Positions 9,605-18,083 of a DNA stretch of 64,000 nt are shown one piece after another (position 1 is the stretch's first letter; each line of letters begins with the position of its first letter). The DNA lies in contig CAVOWW010000022.1 in NCBI GenBank assembly GCA_963700255.1, positions 62,001 through 126,000 of the forward strand, in the 5' to 3' direction. The stretch comes from UBA10649 sp963700255. GTDB lineage: Bacteria; Actinomycetota; Actinomycetes; S36-B12. The notes under the pieces are model-generated. The model had not been told where the DNA came from. It searched no databases and was given only the letters and a program-made list of their open reading frames with translations. A program made the position numbers and the translations under genes.

Positions 9605-9967
9605 GCTCACGGACAGAGGCCGTACCTCCTGGCCCCATCTCCGCGACTCCTGGCCGCCGCACAGCAGTCAGCCGACATCCTGGCAGCGCTGGCACGCGCC
9701 GTCAGCGGGGTCATCGCCGCGATCGTGGCCCTCTGCGACCCCAGCTGGATCGTCCTCGGTGGACCCTGGGGCGGATCTTCAACGCTGCTGGAAGCAGGAC
9801 GGGCCGCTCTCGAACACCACCCGCGAACCGCGACCGTCAGGTCCGCGACGGTCCTCCACGAGCCGTCGTTCGTTGGCGCACATGGTCAGGCGCTCGACGC
9901 CCCACGCACCGAGCTCGTCGCGCTTGCCGCGCTCCAGCAACCGAACGGCGCACATCCGCCTGCGTGA
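9605..9967 (+). pseudogene. ROK family regulator/kinase remnant, C-terminal end only
   Basis: The frame ending at 9967 reads ILAALARAVSGVIAAIVALC, then DPSWIVLGGPWGG and HEPSFVGAHGQALDAPRTEL, the usual C-terminal part of ROK-type transcriptional repressors and sugar kinases. The DNA-binding region, the ATP-binding domain and any credible start are missing. It is a 5'-truncated relic between the cyclase and tRNA-Thr, consistent with decay inside the islet. ROK assignment rests on the tail pattern only. Confidence 0.6.
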
Positions 9968-10025
9968 ACGCGCTGTACTCGAAGGCTTCCCAACCCATCG
10001 CTGCCACTACTACTTAGTCGACCTC

Positions 10026-10050
10026 GACCTACGCATTCTGTGCGTAGGTC
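10026..10050. repeat. Perfect 10-bp hairpin containing a tRNA-Thr fragment
   Basis: GACCTACGCA (10026-10035) and TGCGTAGGTC (10041-10050) form a perfect stem with loop TTCTG. The left arm plus TT matches the variable-loop/anticodon-arm part of the adjacent tRNA-Thr gene. It may be a further trace of the integration site or a terminator. Confidence 0.55.
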
Positions 10051-10068
10051 GCCGCATCGGCGCCTCAG

Positions 10069-10090
10069 ACCGGGGCATTTCCGGGGCATT
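10069..10090. repeat. Tandem CCGGGGCATT repeat, possible integrase arm-type sites
   Basis: Two head-to-tail copies lie at 10070-10079 and 10081-10090, about 90 bases inside tRNA-Thr. They resemble the pair at 7958-7979 (shared core CGGGGCA) at the far end of the islet. The role is inferred from position. Confidence 0.4.
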
Positions 10091-10176
10091 CTGGGCAGGT
10101 AATCGGGCGAATCGGACCCCTTGACGGAGGCCTACTATCGCCGTAACCTGTTGCAGCGCAACAGATTTCGACTGAG

Positions 10177-10248
10177 GGCCGCCTCGGGGATTTGAACCCC
10201 GGACCTACGCATTACGAGTGCGTTGCTCTACCACTGAGCTAAGGCGGC
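10177..10248 (-). tRNA. tRNA-Thr (CGT anticodon)
   Basis: Read on the minus strand, the 72-base gene folds as a complete cloverleaf. The seven-pair acceptor stem is GCCGCCT/AGGCGGC, the D arm GCTC...GAGC, the anticodon stem ACGCA/TGCGT with loop CTCGTAA (anticodon CGT, reads ACG), the variable loop AGGTC and the T arm CGGGG-TTCAAAT-CCCCG. The discriminator base is C and no CCA is encoded. Its 3' end faces the relic islet, as expected for an integration target. Confidence 0.95.
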
Positions 10249-10414
10249 CTGCTTCCCGCGTGGTTCCTTGCGGCCTTCGCCGGAAGCCTGCACATGCTAC
10301 TAGAGGGGCGGTGTGGCTCCGAACCACCCCGATGGGCTCAGGGCCCACAGGCCGAGCAGCTTCGCGGCGGTGGAGGGTGGGCATCCACCCGGACGCCGCG
10401 GGACGACAGCTGCC

Positions 10415-10843
10415 TCACACTCGGTGCATGTTCCCGTCCTGGGACTTGACGTACTCGTACGAGGCTCGCACCACCCCTTCGAGGGTGGCCAGGTCCACAT
10501 CGCTGAGGCGCTTGATGTAGACGCAGACCCGACTCGTCGTGTGCTTGCCCAGCCCCGCCAGCATCTGCGCGTGCCGCGCAGTCCCGTCCATGAGGTAGAC
10601 AGTGATCTTGCCCCGACGCGGGTAGAAGCCGATGGCGTGGCCGTCGCCCTCGCGTCCACTGTCGTACTTGAAGTGGTACGAATCGAAGCCGATGGTGCCC
10701 ACGTTCCACAACCGGGGCCGGTGACCGCTGATGCGGGACATCATCTCGATGAGCACACGACTGTCGGCTGCCACCGACTCGTCCAGTGAGTCGACATAGG
10801 CCGCCACGGCGTCGCTGTCGTCACGGGTGACTTCGGGTTCCAT
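10415..10843 (-). CDS. DUF1801 domain-containing protein
   Basis: A 142-residue protein starting at ATG 10843 after GGAGGAG. It has the DUF1801 (YdhG-like) layout: an N-terminal helix DAVAAYVDSL, MMSRISGHRPRLWNVGTIGF, then YHFKYDSGREGDGHAIGFYP and RGKITVYLMDG, ending in DLATLEGVVRASYEYVKSQ. The fold resembles frataxin-like or SCP-like small beta proteins, and no enzymatic role is established. The gene stands between tRNA-Thr and the META lipoprotein on the same strand; spacing suggests separate transcription. Confidence 0.85.
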   Translation of the reverse strand: MEPEVTRDDSDAVAAYVDSLDESVAADSRVLIEMMSRISGHRPRLWNVGTIGFDSYHFKYDSGREGDGHAIGFYPRRGKITVYLMDGTARHAQMLAGLGKHTTSRVCVYIKRLSDVDLATLEGVVRASYEYVKSQDGNMHRV

Positions 10844-10916
10844 ACGGTCGCCGCTCCTCCGTCTGCGTGAGCGACACGGTAGCGAAGGCGCCGCGGTGCA
10901 GGCGCCGAAACGGCAG

Positions 10917-11393
10917 CTAGGCAGCCGTGAACGTGAGCGCCTGGTCCGCGGCGCCCACCAAGGTGAGCGTCCCGTCGGCGATCGTGTAGCCGAAGATCGA
11001 CTGCAGGGCGGCCAGGTACTCCTGCTCAAGGGCCATCGCCGCCGGATCTCCCGCCATCTCGGTGCTGGCCAGGGTGTCGATCTGCAGCGAGCCGTCGGTG
11101 GACGAGGTGTAGCCCCCGAAGTACCGATTAACGCCGGCGCTGCCGGAGACCTCGGCCTCCGTGAACTCGATCGTGATTCCACTCGCGGCCAGGTCCGGGC
11201 TCGTCAGTGGTCCCTCGACCAGTACCCAGGAGGTGCCGGCGAGGGGCGCTCCACCCGTCGGCTGCGCTCCGATGGGCGCGCCGGGCGTGACGGCTCCCCC
11301 CGTGGGCGACTCCGCGGCGCTCCCCCCGCAGGCGGCGAGCAGGGGCAGCAGCACGGCGGCGGCCACGACGACGACGAGGCGGCTGAACTTCAC
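10917..11393 (-). CDS. META domain lipoprotein (HslJ-like)
   Basis: The start is GTG 11393 with AGGAGGAGCC immediately upstream, giving 158 residues. VKFSRLVVVVAAAVLLPLLAAC is a lipoprotein signal ending in lipobox LAAC, so the mature protein should be anchored on the outer face of the membrane. A short Gly/Pro/Thr linker follows, then one META domain opening LAGTSWVLVEG, with FTEAEVSGSAGVNRYFGGY and closing ADGTLTLVG. META domains occur in heat-shock protein HslJ and in envelope-stress proteins; the precise role is unknown. An ATG 60 bases upstream is possible but lacks the ribosome site. Confidence 0.85.
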   Translation of the reverse strand: MKFSRLVVVVAAAVLLPLLAACGGSAAESPTGGAVTPGAPIGAQPTGGAPLAGTSWVLVEGPLTSPDLAASGITIEFTEAEVSGSAGVNRYFGGYTSSTDGSLQIDTLASTEMAGDPAAMALEQEYLAALQSIFGYTIADGTLTLVGAADQALTFTAA

Positions 11394-11488
11394 GGCTCCT
11401 CCTGGGGGCAGGTGGTGGGGCGCGGGTGCGCTCGAGGGTTCGACGGCGACCACGCGGCTCCGGTTCCGGTTCCGGATAGGTTCACGGC

Positions 11489-12523
11489 GTGACCCAGGAG
11501 CCCGACATGACCGCCTACATCGCCGGCCTGCCGAAGGCCGAGCTGCACGTGCACATGCAGGGAGCCGCGTCGGTGGAGACCGTGCTCGGCCTCTCCCGGC
11601 GCTACCCGGAGGTGGGGCTGCCGCAGGAGGAGGCGGCCATGCGGGAGTTCTACGAGTTCACCGACTTCGCCAACTTCATCGAGGTCTACGTCGCGGTGGC
11701 TCGACTGGTACGCACGGCGGACGACGTCTACGACCTCGCAGTGGGACTGGCGCGGGACCTGTCGATGGTGAACGTGCGCTACGCGGAGGCTACGGTCACC
11801 GCCGACAGCCACCTGGCCGTAGGCATCGAGCCGGACGCACTGTCGGACGCCCTCACGCGCGGCCGGGCCGATGCGATGGCCCGCCACGGCGTCGAGTTGG
11901 GATGGGTGTTCGACATCGACGGGGAGTTCGGGCTGGCATCCGGCGAGCGCCTGCTCTCGTGGTGCACCTCGTTCCTTCCCGAGGGAAGCGTGGGCTTCGG
12001 GATCGGCGGACCCGAGGCGGACGTGAAGAGAAGCCAGTTCGCCGGCCTGTTCCGTCGCGCCGCCGACCTCGGCCTCCACAGCGTCCCCCATGCGGGAGAG
12101 ACGGTCGGACCGGAGGAGATCTGGAGCGCGATCGACCTGCTCGGCGCGGAGCGTGTCGGGCACGGCATCACGGCGACGCAGGACCCGGCACTGATGTCTG
12201 CGCTGGTCGAGCGCGGCATCGCCCTCGAGGTGTGCCCGACGTCGAACGTCTGCACGCGCGCAGTGCCGAGCCTCGAGGCACACCCCTTCCCGGTGCTCCG
12301 CGAGGCCGGGGTTCGCGTCACGATCAATACGGACGACCCGGGGATGTTCAGCACTGACCTCAACCGTGAGTACGCGATCGCCCATGAGGTGTTCGGCCTG
12401 GAGCCAGGCGATCTCGCGGACCTGGCGCGCGAGTCAGCACGAGCGTCGTTCGCGCCGAGGGCGACGAAGGATCGGCTGCTGGCGGACATCGATGGCTTTG
12501 CAGCAGCGCGGGTGGTTCACTAG
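11489..12523 (+). CDS. add: Adenosine deaminase family protein
   Basis: Hydrolytic deaminase acting on adenosine or a related purine, cytoplasmic, zinc dependent. The 344 residues from GTG 11489 (an ATG at 11507 is an alternative) show all metal and catalytic motifs: ELHVH (H20, H22), a central VPHAGE, RVGHGI, EVCPTSN, and NTDDP near residue 290. The MQGA after HVH differs slightly from the common LxGs, so a specificity other than adenosine, such as adenine or aminodeoxyfutalosine, cannot be excluded. Short CGGTTC repeats lie just upstream, and no purine-salvage genes flank it. Confidence 0.85.
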   Translation: MTQEPDMTAYIAGLPKAELHVHMQGAASVETVLGLSRRYPEVGLPQEEAAMREFYEFTDFANFIEVYVAVARLVRTADDVYDLAVGLARDLSMVNVRYAEATVTADSHLAVGIEPDALSDALTRGRADAMARHGVELGWVFDIDGEFGLASGERLLSWCTSFLPEGSVGFGIGGPEADVKRSQFAGLFRRAADLGLHSVPHAGETVGPEEIWSAIDLLGAERVGHGITATQDPALMSALVERGIALEVCPTSNVCTRAVPSLEAHPFPVLREAGVRVTINTDDPGMFSTDLNREYAIAHEVFGLEPGDLADLARESARASFAPRATKDRLLADIDGFAAARVVH

Positions 12524-12556
12524 CAGGGACGCCCGCTGGGCATGAGGGAGCTCGCC

Positions 12557-14062
12557 ATGACGCTCGATCACCTGACCCGGACTCGACGCAACACCCTCGC
12601 GATCACCCTGCTCGTGACCCTGCTGGCGCTGCTCGCCACGGGCATCGCTGCTCCCGCGAGCGCAGCCGTCGCCATCGCCGTCACGGCGGCGAACGGCTCG
12701 GTGGGTGTCCCCCAGTCGCTGTCGGCCACGGTCACCTCGAGCGAGCTCGGATCGCCGACCGGGACAGTCTCCTTCACGGTGAACGGCCAGGCGGTCGGCT
12801 CGCAGGGTGTCGGCGGCAGCCTCGGCAGCACAGCCACGGTGTCATGGACTCCGACGAGCACGGGCGCGGTGACCATCCAGGCCCGGTTCGCGGGCGCGGA
12901 CGGCACGGAGGCCTCGGACAGTCGAACGGTTCAGGTGGCTCGCGTCGACACCACTGCGGCCATTGCCGCCCCGAGCAGCTCCCCTGCGTCCGGCACGGTG
13001 ACACTGACGGCCACCGTCACCGCGCGTCAGGGCACGTACCAGCCCACCGGCTCCGTGACCTTCCTGCGTGACGCGGGCACGGTCATCGGCGCGGGGAGGC
13101 TCAACGCCACGGGCACCGCCACTCTCGCCTACACGGTCCCGGCCACCACCGGCACCGTGCGCGTCTACGCGTCCTACGGCGGGGATGCGGGGGCCAACGC
13201 GTCGACGTCCAGCACCCGCTCCATCAGCGTCACCTCGAAGTCGACCACCGTGAACCTGACGGTGCCGCAGCCCGCCTACGTGGGAGCGCAGGTCCCGCTG
13301 ACCGCGAAGGTCACCCCCGCCAGCGCCACCGGGAAGGTCGACTTCTCCGTCGACGGCCGGCTGGTCGGGACGGGCACCCTGGCGAACGGGACGACCACGG
13401 TCACGTGGGTGCCTGCTGCCGCAGCGACAGTCACGGTGACGGCGCGCTACCTCGGTGGGGGCGGTCTCACCGCCAGCTCCGACTCGAGCCGGGTGACTGT
13501 CCAGCAGCAGCTGAAGGCCGACCAGATCACGGTCGACCCGACCGGGTCGGCGGGCCCGTGGCCGGCGGGCGGCACCGTCACCCTCGCGAACGGTCAGGCC
13601 GTGACGATCGATGTCCGGTCCGCCTCCGGCCTGAACGTGAAGCTGGCCATCGCCGGGCCCTGCGCGCTGGAGGGCAACACCGTCAAGGTGAAGGGCGTCG
13701 GCGGCGTGTGCACGCTGACCGCCAGCACCAATGGCGGCAACGGCTACGCGGCGGTGACGCAGAAGTACTACGTGCAGACCGTTGCCGGGATCCAGACGGC
13801 CAAGGTGGTGGCACCGGCGTCCGGCAGCTACCCCCGCGGCTCGCGGCTGAACCTCAGCCGCCGGTCGACCGTCACCAATGTCAACCAGCCCGTGCGGTGG
13901 ACGGTGACGAAGGGGAAGGCACGCTGCAAGGTCGTCGCCAGCGGCAAGTACTACCGCGTGCGGCTCGTCAGGACCGGCACGTGCAGGGTCAAGGCCACTG
14001 CGCCCGGCATCGCCGACCAGTGGCGGCCCTTCGTGACCACACGCACCTACAGGATCCGGTAG
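12557..14062 (+). CDS. Secreted protein with tandem bacterial Ig-like domains
   Basis: About 501 residues from ATG 12557 (GAGGGAG upstream; an in-frame ATG at 12542 is possible). The N-terminus is a Sec signal: RRNTLAITLLVTLLALLATG and cleavage after ASA. Residues ~30-320 contain three Ig-like repeats, each with GTVSFTVNG-, GSVTFLRDAG- or GKVDFSVDGR-type strands followed by TVTWTP/YGGD/ARYLGG segments, as in Big_3-type domains that bind surfaces or carbohydrates. The C-terminal ~170 residues are a different basic module with LNLSRRSTVTN and CKVVASGKYYRVRLV. It has no LPXTG motif or C-terminal anchor, so it is probably released or wall-associated. Confidence 0.85.
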   Translation: MTLDHLTRTRRNTLAITLLVTLLALLATGIAAPASAAVAIAVTAANGSVGVPQSLSATVTSSELGSPTGTVSFTVNGQAVGSQGVGGSLGSTATVSWTPTSTGAVTIQARFAGADGTEASDSRTVQVARVDTTAAIAAPSSSPASGTVTLTATVTARQGTYQPTGSVTFLRDAGTVIGAGRLNATGTATLAYTVPATTGTVRVYASYGGDAGANASTSSTRSISVTSKSTTVNLTVPQPAYVGAQVPLTAKVTPASATGKVDFSVDGRLVGTGTLANGTTTVTWVPAAAATVTVTARYLGGGGLTASSDSSRVTVQQQLKADQITVDPTGSAGPWPAGGTVTLANGQAVTIDVRSASGLNVKLAIAGPCALEGNTVKVKGVGGVCTLTASTNGGNGYAAVTQKYYVQTVAGIQTAKVVAPASGSYPRGSRLNLSRRSTVTNVNQPVRWTVTKGKARCKVVASGKYYRVRLVRTGTCRVKATAPGIADQWRPFVTTRTYRIR

Positions 14063-14089
14063 GCGCCAGCCCGGCCCCTCCGCGTGCTG

Positions 14090-15568
14090 CTAGCCGACGT
14101 GCGCGGTCGGCGAGTCGTTGGCGGCCATGTCCTTCTTCGTCATGGTGACAAGGACGACCCAGATGATGCCGGCGACCACGAGGATCGCCGCGCCCCACCC
14201 GAAGCCACGCGTGAACCCGGCGACGAGGGCATCCGGGGTCGGACCCTGCAGGTTGTTGGACACGATGAACGCCGTGGTGGCCGATGCCGCGATGGTGTTC
14301 AGGAAGGCCACGCCGATCGAGCCACCGATCTGCTGGCTCGTGTTCAGCACTGCCGACGCGACACCGGCGTCGTGGTTGCCGATGGCGAAGAGCGACACCG
14401 CCGACAGCGGCACGAAGATGAGGCCCATGCCCAGGCTGATGATGATCAGTGACGGCAGGATCCCACTGACGTAGGCGCTGCTCGGCGACATGGTGGTGAG
14501 CAGCACCATGCCGATGATCGCGAGGAGGAAGCCCGTCGCCGTCACCCAGCGGGGGCCGAAGCGCGGCAGGAGCTGGCTGGCGAGTCCGGCGCTGACGATG
14601 ACGCCCGCCGAGAACGGCAGGAACAGCAGGCCCGACTGCAGCGGGGTGTAGCCGAGGACCGCCTGGAAGAAGTAGGTCAGGAACAGGAACATCGCGAACA
14701 GGCCGATGCCGACGAAGAACGAGGCGAGGTAGGCGCCACCTCGGTTGCGGTTCGCGAGGATGCGCAGCGGCAGGAGCGGGTGCGACGTCTTCGACTCGAC
14801 GACCAGGAAGATCGCGAGGAGCAGGAGCCCCAGGCCCATGAACGACAGGGTCGTGGTCCCGTTCCAGCCGACCGACTCCGCCTGGGTGATGCCATAGACG
14901 AGGGACACGAGCCCGACCGTGGCGAGGATCGCTCCCGGCACGTCGTACTTCGTGTCACCCGTCGCACGCGACTCCTTGACGAAGGGGATGGCGAGCGCGA
15001 CGGCGATGATCGCGATCGGGACGTTGACGAGCAGGGTCCAGTGCCACGAGAAGAACTCCGTGAGGATGCCGCCGGCCACGAGCCCGATCGCGGCCCCGCC
15101 ACCCGAGATGGCGCCGAAGACGCCGAAGGCCTTGGCCCGCTCCTTGGAGTCCGTGAAGGTGACCGAGATCAGCGAGAGCGCAGCCGGGGCCAGCAGGGCC
15201 GCGAAGGCGCCCTGGAGGGCGCGGGCGGCGTACAGCATCTCGGCGCTGTGGGAGATGCCGCCGAGGAAGGAGGCGAAGGCGAACCCGATCAGGCCGACGA
15301 TGAACATCCGCTTGCGACCCTGGAAGTCCGCGATGCGGCCGCCGAGCAGGAGCAGTCCGCCGAAGGCGAGCGTGTAGGCCGTGACCACCCACTGGCGGTC
15401 GGCGTCGCTGATGCCGAGGTCCGCCTGGATCGACGGCAGCGCGATGTTCACGATCGACGCATCGAGCACGACCATGAGCTGGGCGATCGCGATGACGAGC
15501 AGGGCCTTCCATCGCCGCGGATCGGGCTCGGTCGACAGCGTGGTGGGCTCAGCGGCGGTAGCGGACAT
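14090..15568 (-). CDS. DHA2 family MFS drug:proton antiporter (EmrB/QacA type)
   Basis: 492 residues with about 14 membrane segments, exporting drugs or other small molecules by proton antiport in the cytoplasmic membrane. The family signature is clear: LDASIVNIALPSIQ in TM1, GGRIADFQGRKR in loop 2-3, and motif C-like GAISGGGAAIGLVAGG in TM5. ATG 15568 lies six bases after a good -10 box, so the message is probably leaderless. It ends 28 bases from the convergent Ig-like gene. Substrate unknown. Confidence 0.9.
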   Translation of the reverse strand: MSATAAEPTTLSTEPDPRRWKALLVIAIAQLMVVLDASIVNIALPSIQADLGISDADRQWVVTAYTLAFGGLLLLGGRIADFQGRKRMFIVGLIGFAFASFLGGISHSAEMLYAARALQGAFAALLAPAALSLISVTFTDSKERAKAFGVFGAISGGGAAIGLVAGGILTEFFSWHWTLLVNVPIAIIAVALAIPFVKESRATGDTKYDVPGAILATVGLVSLVYGITQAESVGWNGTTTLSFMGLGLLLLAIFLVVESKTSHPLLPLRILANRNRGGAYLASFFVGIGLFAMFLFLTYFFQAVLGYTPLQSGLLFLPFSAGVIVSAGLASQLLPRFGPRWVTATGFLLAIIGMVLLTTMSPSSAYVSGILPSLIIISLGMGLIFVPLSAVSLFAIGNHDAGVASAVLNTSQQIGGSIGVAFLNTIAASATTAFIVSNNLQGPTPDALVAGFTRGFGWGAAILVVAGIIWVVLVTMTKKDMAANDSPTAHVG

Positions 15569-15574
15569 TTCGGC

Positions 15575-15603
15575 AAGATAGGCCGATTTAGTTGAAAGTG
15601 CAA
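15575..15603 (-). promoter_or_regulatory. Sigma-70-type promoter of the DHA2 transporter gene
   Basis: On the minus strand TTGCAC (15603-15598) and TATCTT (15580-15575) are separated by exactly 17 bases. The ATG follows the -10 box after six bases, which predicts transcription starting at or next to the start codon. The A/T-rich ATTTAGTTGAAAGTGCAAAT across the spacer is a possible repressor site. Confidence 0.55.
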
Positions 15604-15637
15604 ATAATGGCGGAGCGATTCCGCGGTCGGCGGACGC

Positions 15638-16492
15638 TCAGTGGCGCAGGGCGAAGCGGTCCACCCGAACGCCGGCGACCGACCAGAACTCCCCGACGAG
15701 GGCGCGGTCGGACGCCATCAGGAACAGGGCCCCGAAGTCCTCGTTGAACCGGACCCTCGAGCCGGCCACGGCGTCACCGAATCCGTAGAGGTCCTTGCCG
15801 CCGCTCCCATCGACGACGTAGGTCGTGCCCTCGGCGACGATCCGCTCGTAGAGGTGATCGTGGCCGGAGAGGACCAGGTCCGCTCCCCAGCTGGCGAACG
15901 GCCACTGGAGCTCGGGCGTCGACCCGTGGGCGTCACTGGAGGAGAACGGAGCGTGATGCAGGACGACGACCTTCCAGCGCGCCCGACTGGCGAGCAGGGA
16001 CCGCTTCAGCCACGCCCGCTGGCGCTCCATGGAGGCGGATGAGTCGAGCCCGGTGGTGCTGTCGAGGACGAAGAAGCGCATTCCAGCTCGGCCGGCGGAG
16101 TAGACGTGCCGCCCGTCGAGGTACGGGAAGTACGCGTCGAACGCCGCGATCCCCTCGTCATGGTCGTGGTTGCCGGCGGCCGGAATCAGGTCCTCCGACG
16201 CCACCCATGGCCCGTAGTAGTCGCCGACCAGCGCCTGGTAGCCGCGATCGTCGTAGACGTTGTCGCCGACGGAGACGATGGCCCGCGGGCGGGCGCTCGC
16301 GACGAGGTCGGCGACCTGTCGCTGCCCGTCACTCCCCGCGCCGTAGTCGCCGATCACCGCCACCGACCCGGAGGGAGGACCTGCGTCGATCGCCGTCGCG
16401 GTCGGACTCATGCCTGCCGGCACGCCCGTGACGACCGCCATCGCGACCGCCGCGGCGGCCGATCGGAGGGCCAGGGCCCGGGAGACCCTCAC
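15638..16492 (-). CDS. Secreted metallophosphoesterase
   Basis: 284 residues from GTG 16492, overlapping the upstream peptidase stop by four bases (GTGA). A short basic start and hydrophobic stretch (ALRSAAAAVAMAVVTGVPAG) form a signal peptide. Calcineurin-like phosphoesterase motifs follow in order: AVIGDYG (a variant of GDxG/H), VSVGDNVYD, AAGNHDHDEG, VVVLHHAPF, and LSGHDHLYER near residue 215. This pattern resembles purple acid phosphatase-like extracellular enzymes that release phosphate from organic esters. Overlap with the peptidase gene suggests translational coupling in a two-gene exported operon. Confidence 0.87.
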   Translation of the reverse strand: MRVSRALALRSAAAAVAMAVVTGVPAGMSPTATAIDAGPPSGSVAVIGDYGAGSDGQRQVADLVASARPRAIVSVGDNVYDDRGYQALVGDYYGPWVASEDLIPAAGNHDHDEGIAAFDAYFPYLDGRHVYSAGRAGMRFFVLDSTTGLDSSASMERQRAWLKRSLLASRARWKVVVLHHAPFSSSDAHGSTPELQWPFASWGADLVLSGHDHLYERIVAEGTTYVVDGSGGKDLYGFGDAVAGSRVRFNEDFGALFLMASDRALVGEFWSVAGVRVDRFALRH

Positions 16493-18065
16493 GAGCAGAC
16501 GAGGTCCTTCTTCGGCACGGTGCCCTTGAGCAGGTAGCTGTCCACGGCGTCGTCCACGCAGGAGGAGCCCTCTCCGTAGGCCGTGTGACCGACGCCCTCG
16601 AAGGTGACGAGCCTTGCGTTGTCGAGCTCGTCCGCCAGCAGCGTGCCCCACTGGTACGGCGTCGCCGGGTCCTTGCGCGTCGACACGACGAGGATCGGAT
16701 TGGAGCCCTTCGCGACGGTCTGCGTGATCTGCTCCGACGATGCCGGCCAGTCCTTGCAGGTGAGCAGCCCCCAGGCGAGGGCCGGGCCGAACGTCGGCGC
16801 GGTCGCCTTCCACTCCTCGGCGAGCGCCTTCACGTCGTCGACCGTCCCGGTGTACGGCCGGTCGAGGCAGGTGACGGCGTAGAAGGCCTCGGTGGAGTTG
16901 TCGAAGTAGCGCCCGTCGGGGCCACGACTGATGCGGGCGTCGAGGATGCCGAACATCTGCTGCGCGTCGTCCCGCTCCATCGCCGCCGCCAGCGCCGAGC
17001 GCAGCCGTGGGTAGTCGTACCCGGGGAAGTACAGGTTCGCGAGAATCGCGTACGCGGCCAGCGGCTCGTTGAGGTCGCGGTCGCTGCCCCTGAGCGGGTT
17101 GGCGTCGAGCCCGGCGATCCAGTCCTGCAGCTGCGTGACCGCTTCCTGCGGCGAACCCGACAACGGGCAGTCGGAGTGGGTCAGGCAGTCACGCGCGAAG
17201 TCGAGCACGGCCACTTCGAACGCGTCCGCCTGGCCCTTCGTGACCTCGACGAGGTCGAGACTCGCGGGCAGCACTCCGTCGAGGACCATGCGACCCACGC
17301 GGTCGGGGAACAGCTCCGCGTACGTGGCCCCGAGCATCGTCCCGTAGGACTTCCCGAGGTAGCTGAGGGTCTCGTCCTTGACGAGCGCACGTGCGAGATC
17401 GAGGTCGCGCGCGGAGTCGGCCGTCCCCACATGCGCGTACCGCGGGTCGGACTTCTTGGCGCAGCCAGCGCCAGGGAGGGCGGACAGCGCGACGACCTCC
17501 GCCACCTCGGCGGCGGTGTCGGGAGTGCCGTCAGCCGCTCCGAGCTCGTCGAGCTGGGCGTCGGTGAGGCAGTCGACAGGATCGCTGAGCGCGACGCCAC
17601 GCGGATCGAGCCCCACGACGTCGAAGTACTGGCGCACCGACGGGCTGACGACGGCATCCGCTGCCTTCGCATACTTGACGGCGCTGCCGCCGGGCCCGCC
17701 CGGGTTCACGAACAGCGAGCCGATCTTGTCGCCCGTCGCCTTGACCCGGGTGATGGCCAGGTCGATCGTGCCGCCGTCGGGATCGAGTAGTCCAGCGGCG
17801 CGGTGATCGTGGCGCAGTCGGCATTGCCGCAGTTCGTCCACTTCACCTTCTGCTCGTAGAAGCGGGAGAGGTCGGGTGCAGCGGCGGCCGATGCGGTCCC
17901 GGATGGCTCGGATGAGGGCAGCGGAGCGGTCGATGAGGGGGCCGCCGTGGATGCGGCGGAGGCAGGCCGCGTGGGGGGGACGGCCTCGGGCTCGCCGAGG
18001 AGGCCGCACGAGGACAGCACCGCTACGGAGGCCAGGAGGACGGCGAACTGACGTGGAGGCCTCAT
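16489..18065 (-). CDS. Lipoprotein S33-type alpha/beta hydrolase (tripeptidyl aminopeptidase-like), one frameshift
   Basis: The N-terminal piece begins at ATG 18065: lipoprotein signal with lipobox LSSC, a Ser/Pro/Ala linker, then CGNADCATITAPLDYS. Near 17785 the frame breaks, and the rest continues as DPDGGTIDLAITRVKATGD to the stop at 16489. One missing base repairs it. Motifs: NPGGPGGSA oxyanion hole, nucleophile elbow LGKSYGTMLG, acid in STRKDPATPYQWG and His in EGVGHTAYGEG, followed by a TAP-like C-terminal domain. Secreted relatives cleave N-terminal tripeptides or act as esterases. Total length (~525 residues) is normal for the family, so the break is probably a sequencing error. Confidence 0.85.
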
Positions 18066-18083
18066 GGGTCGTACCGTAATACG

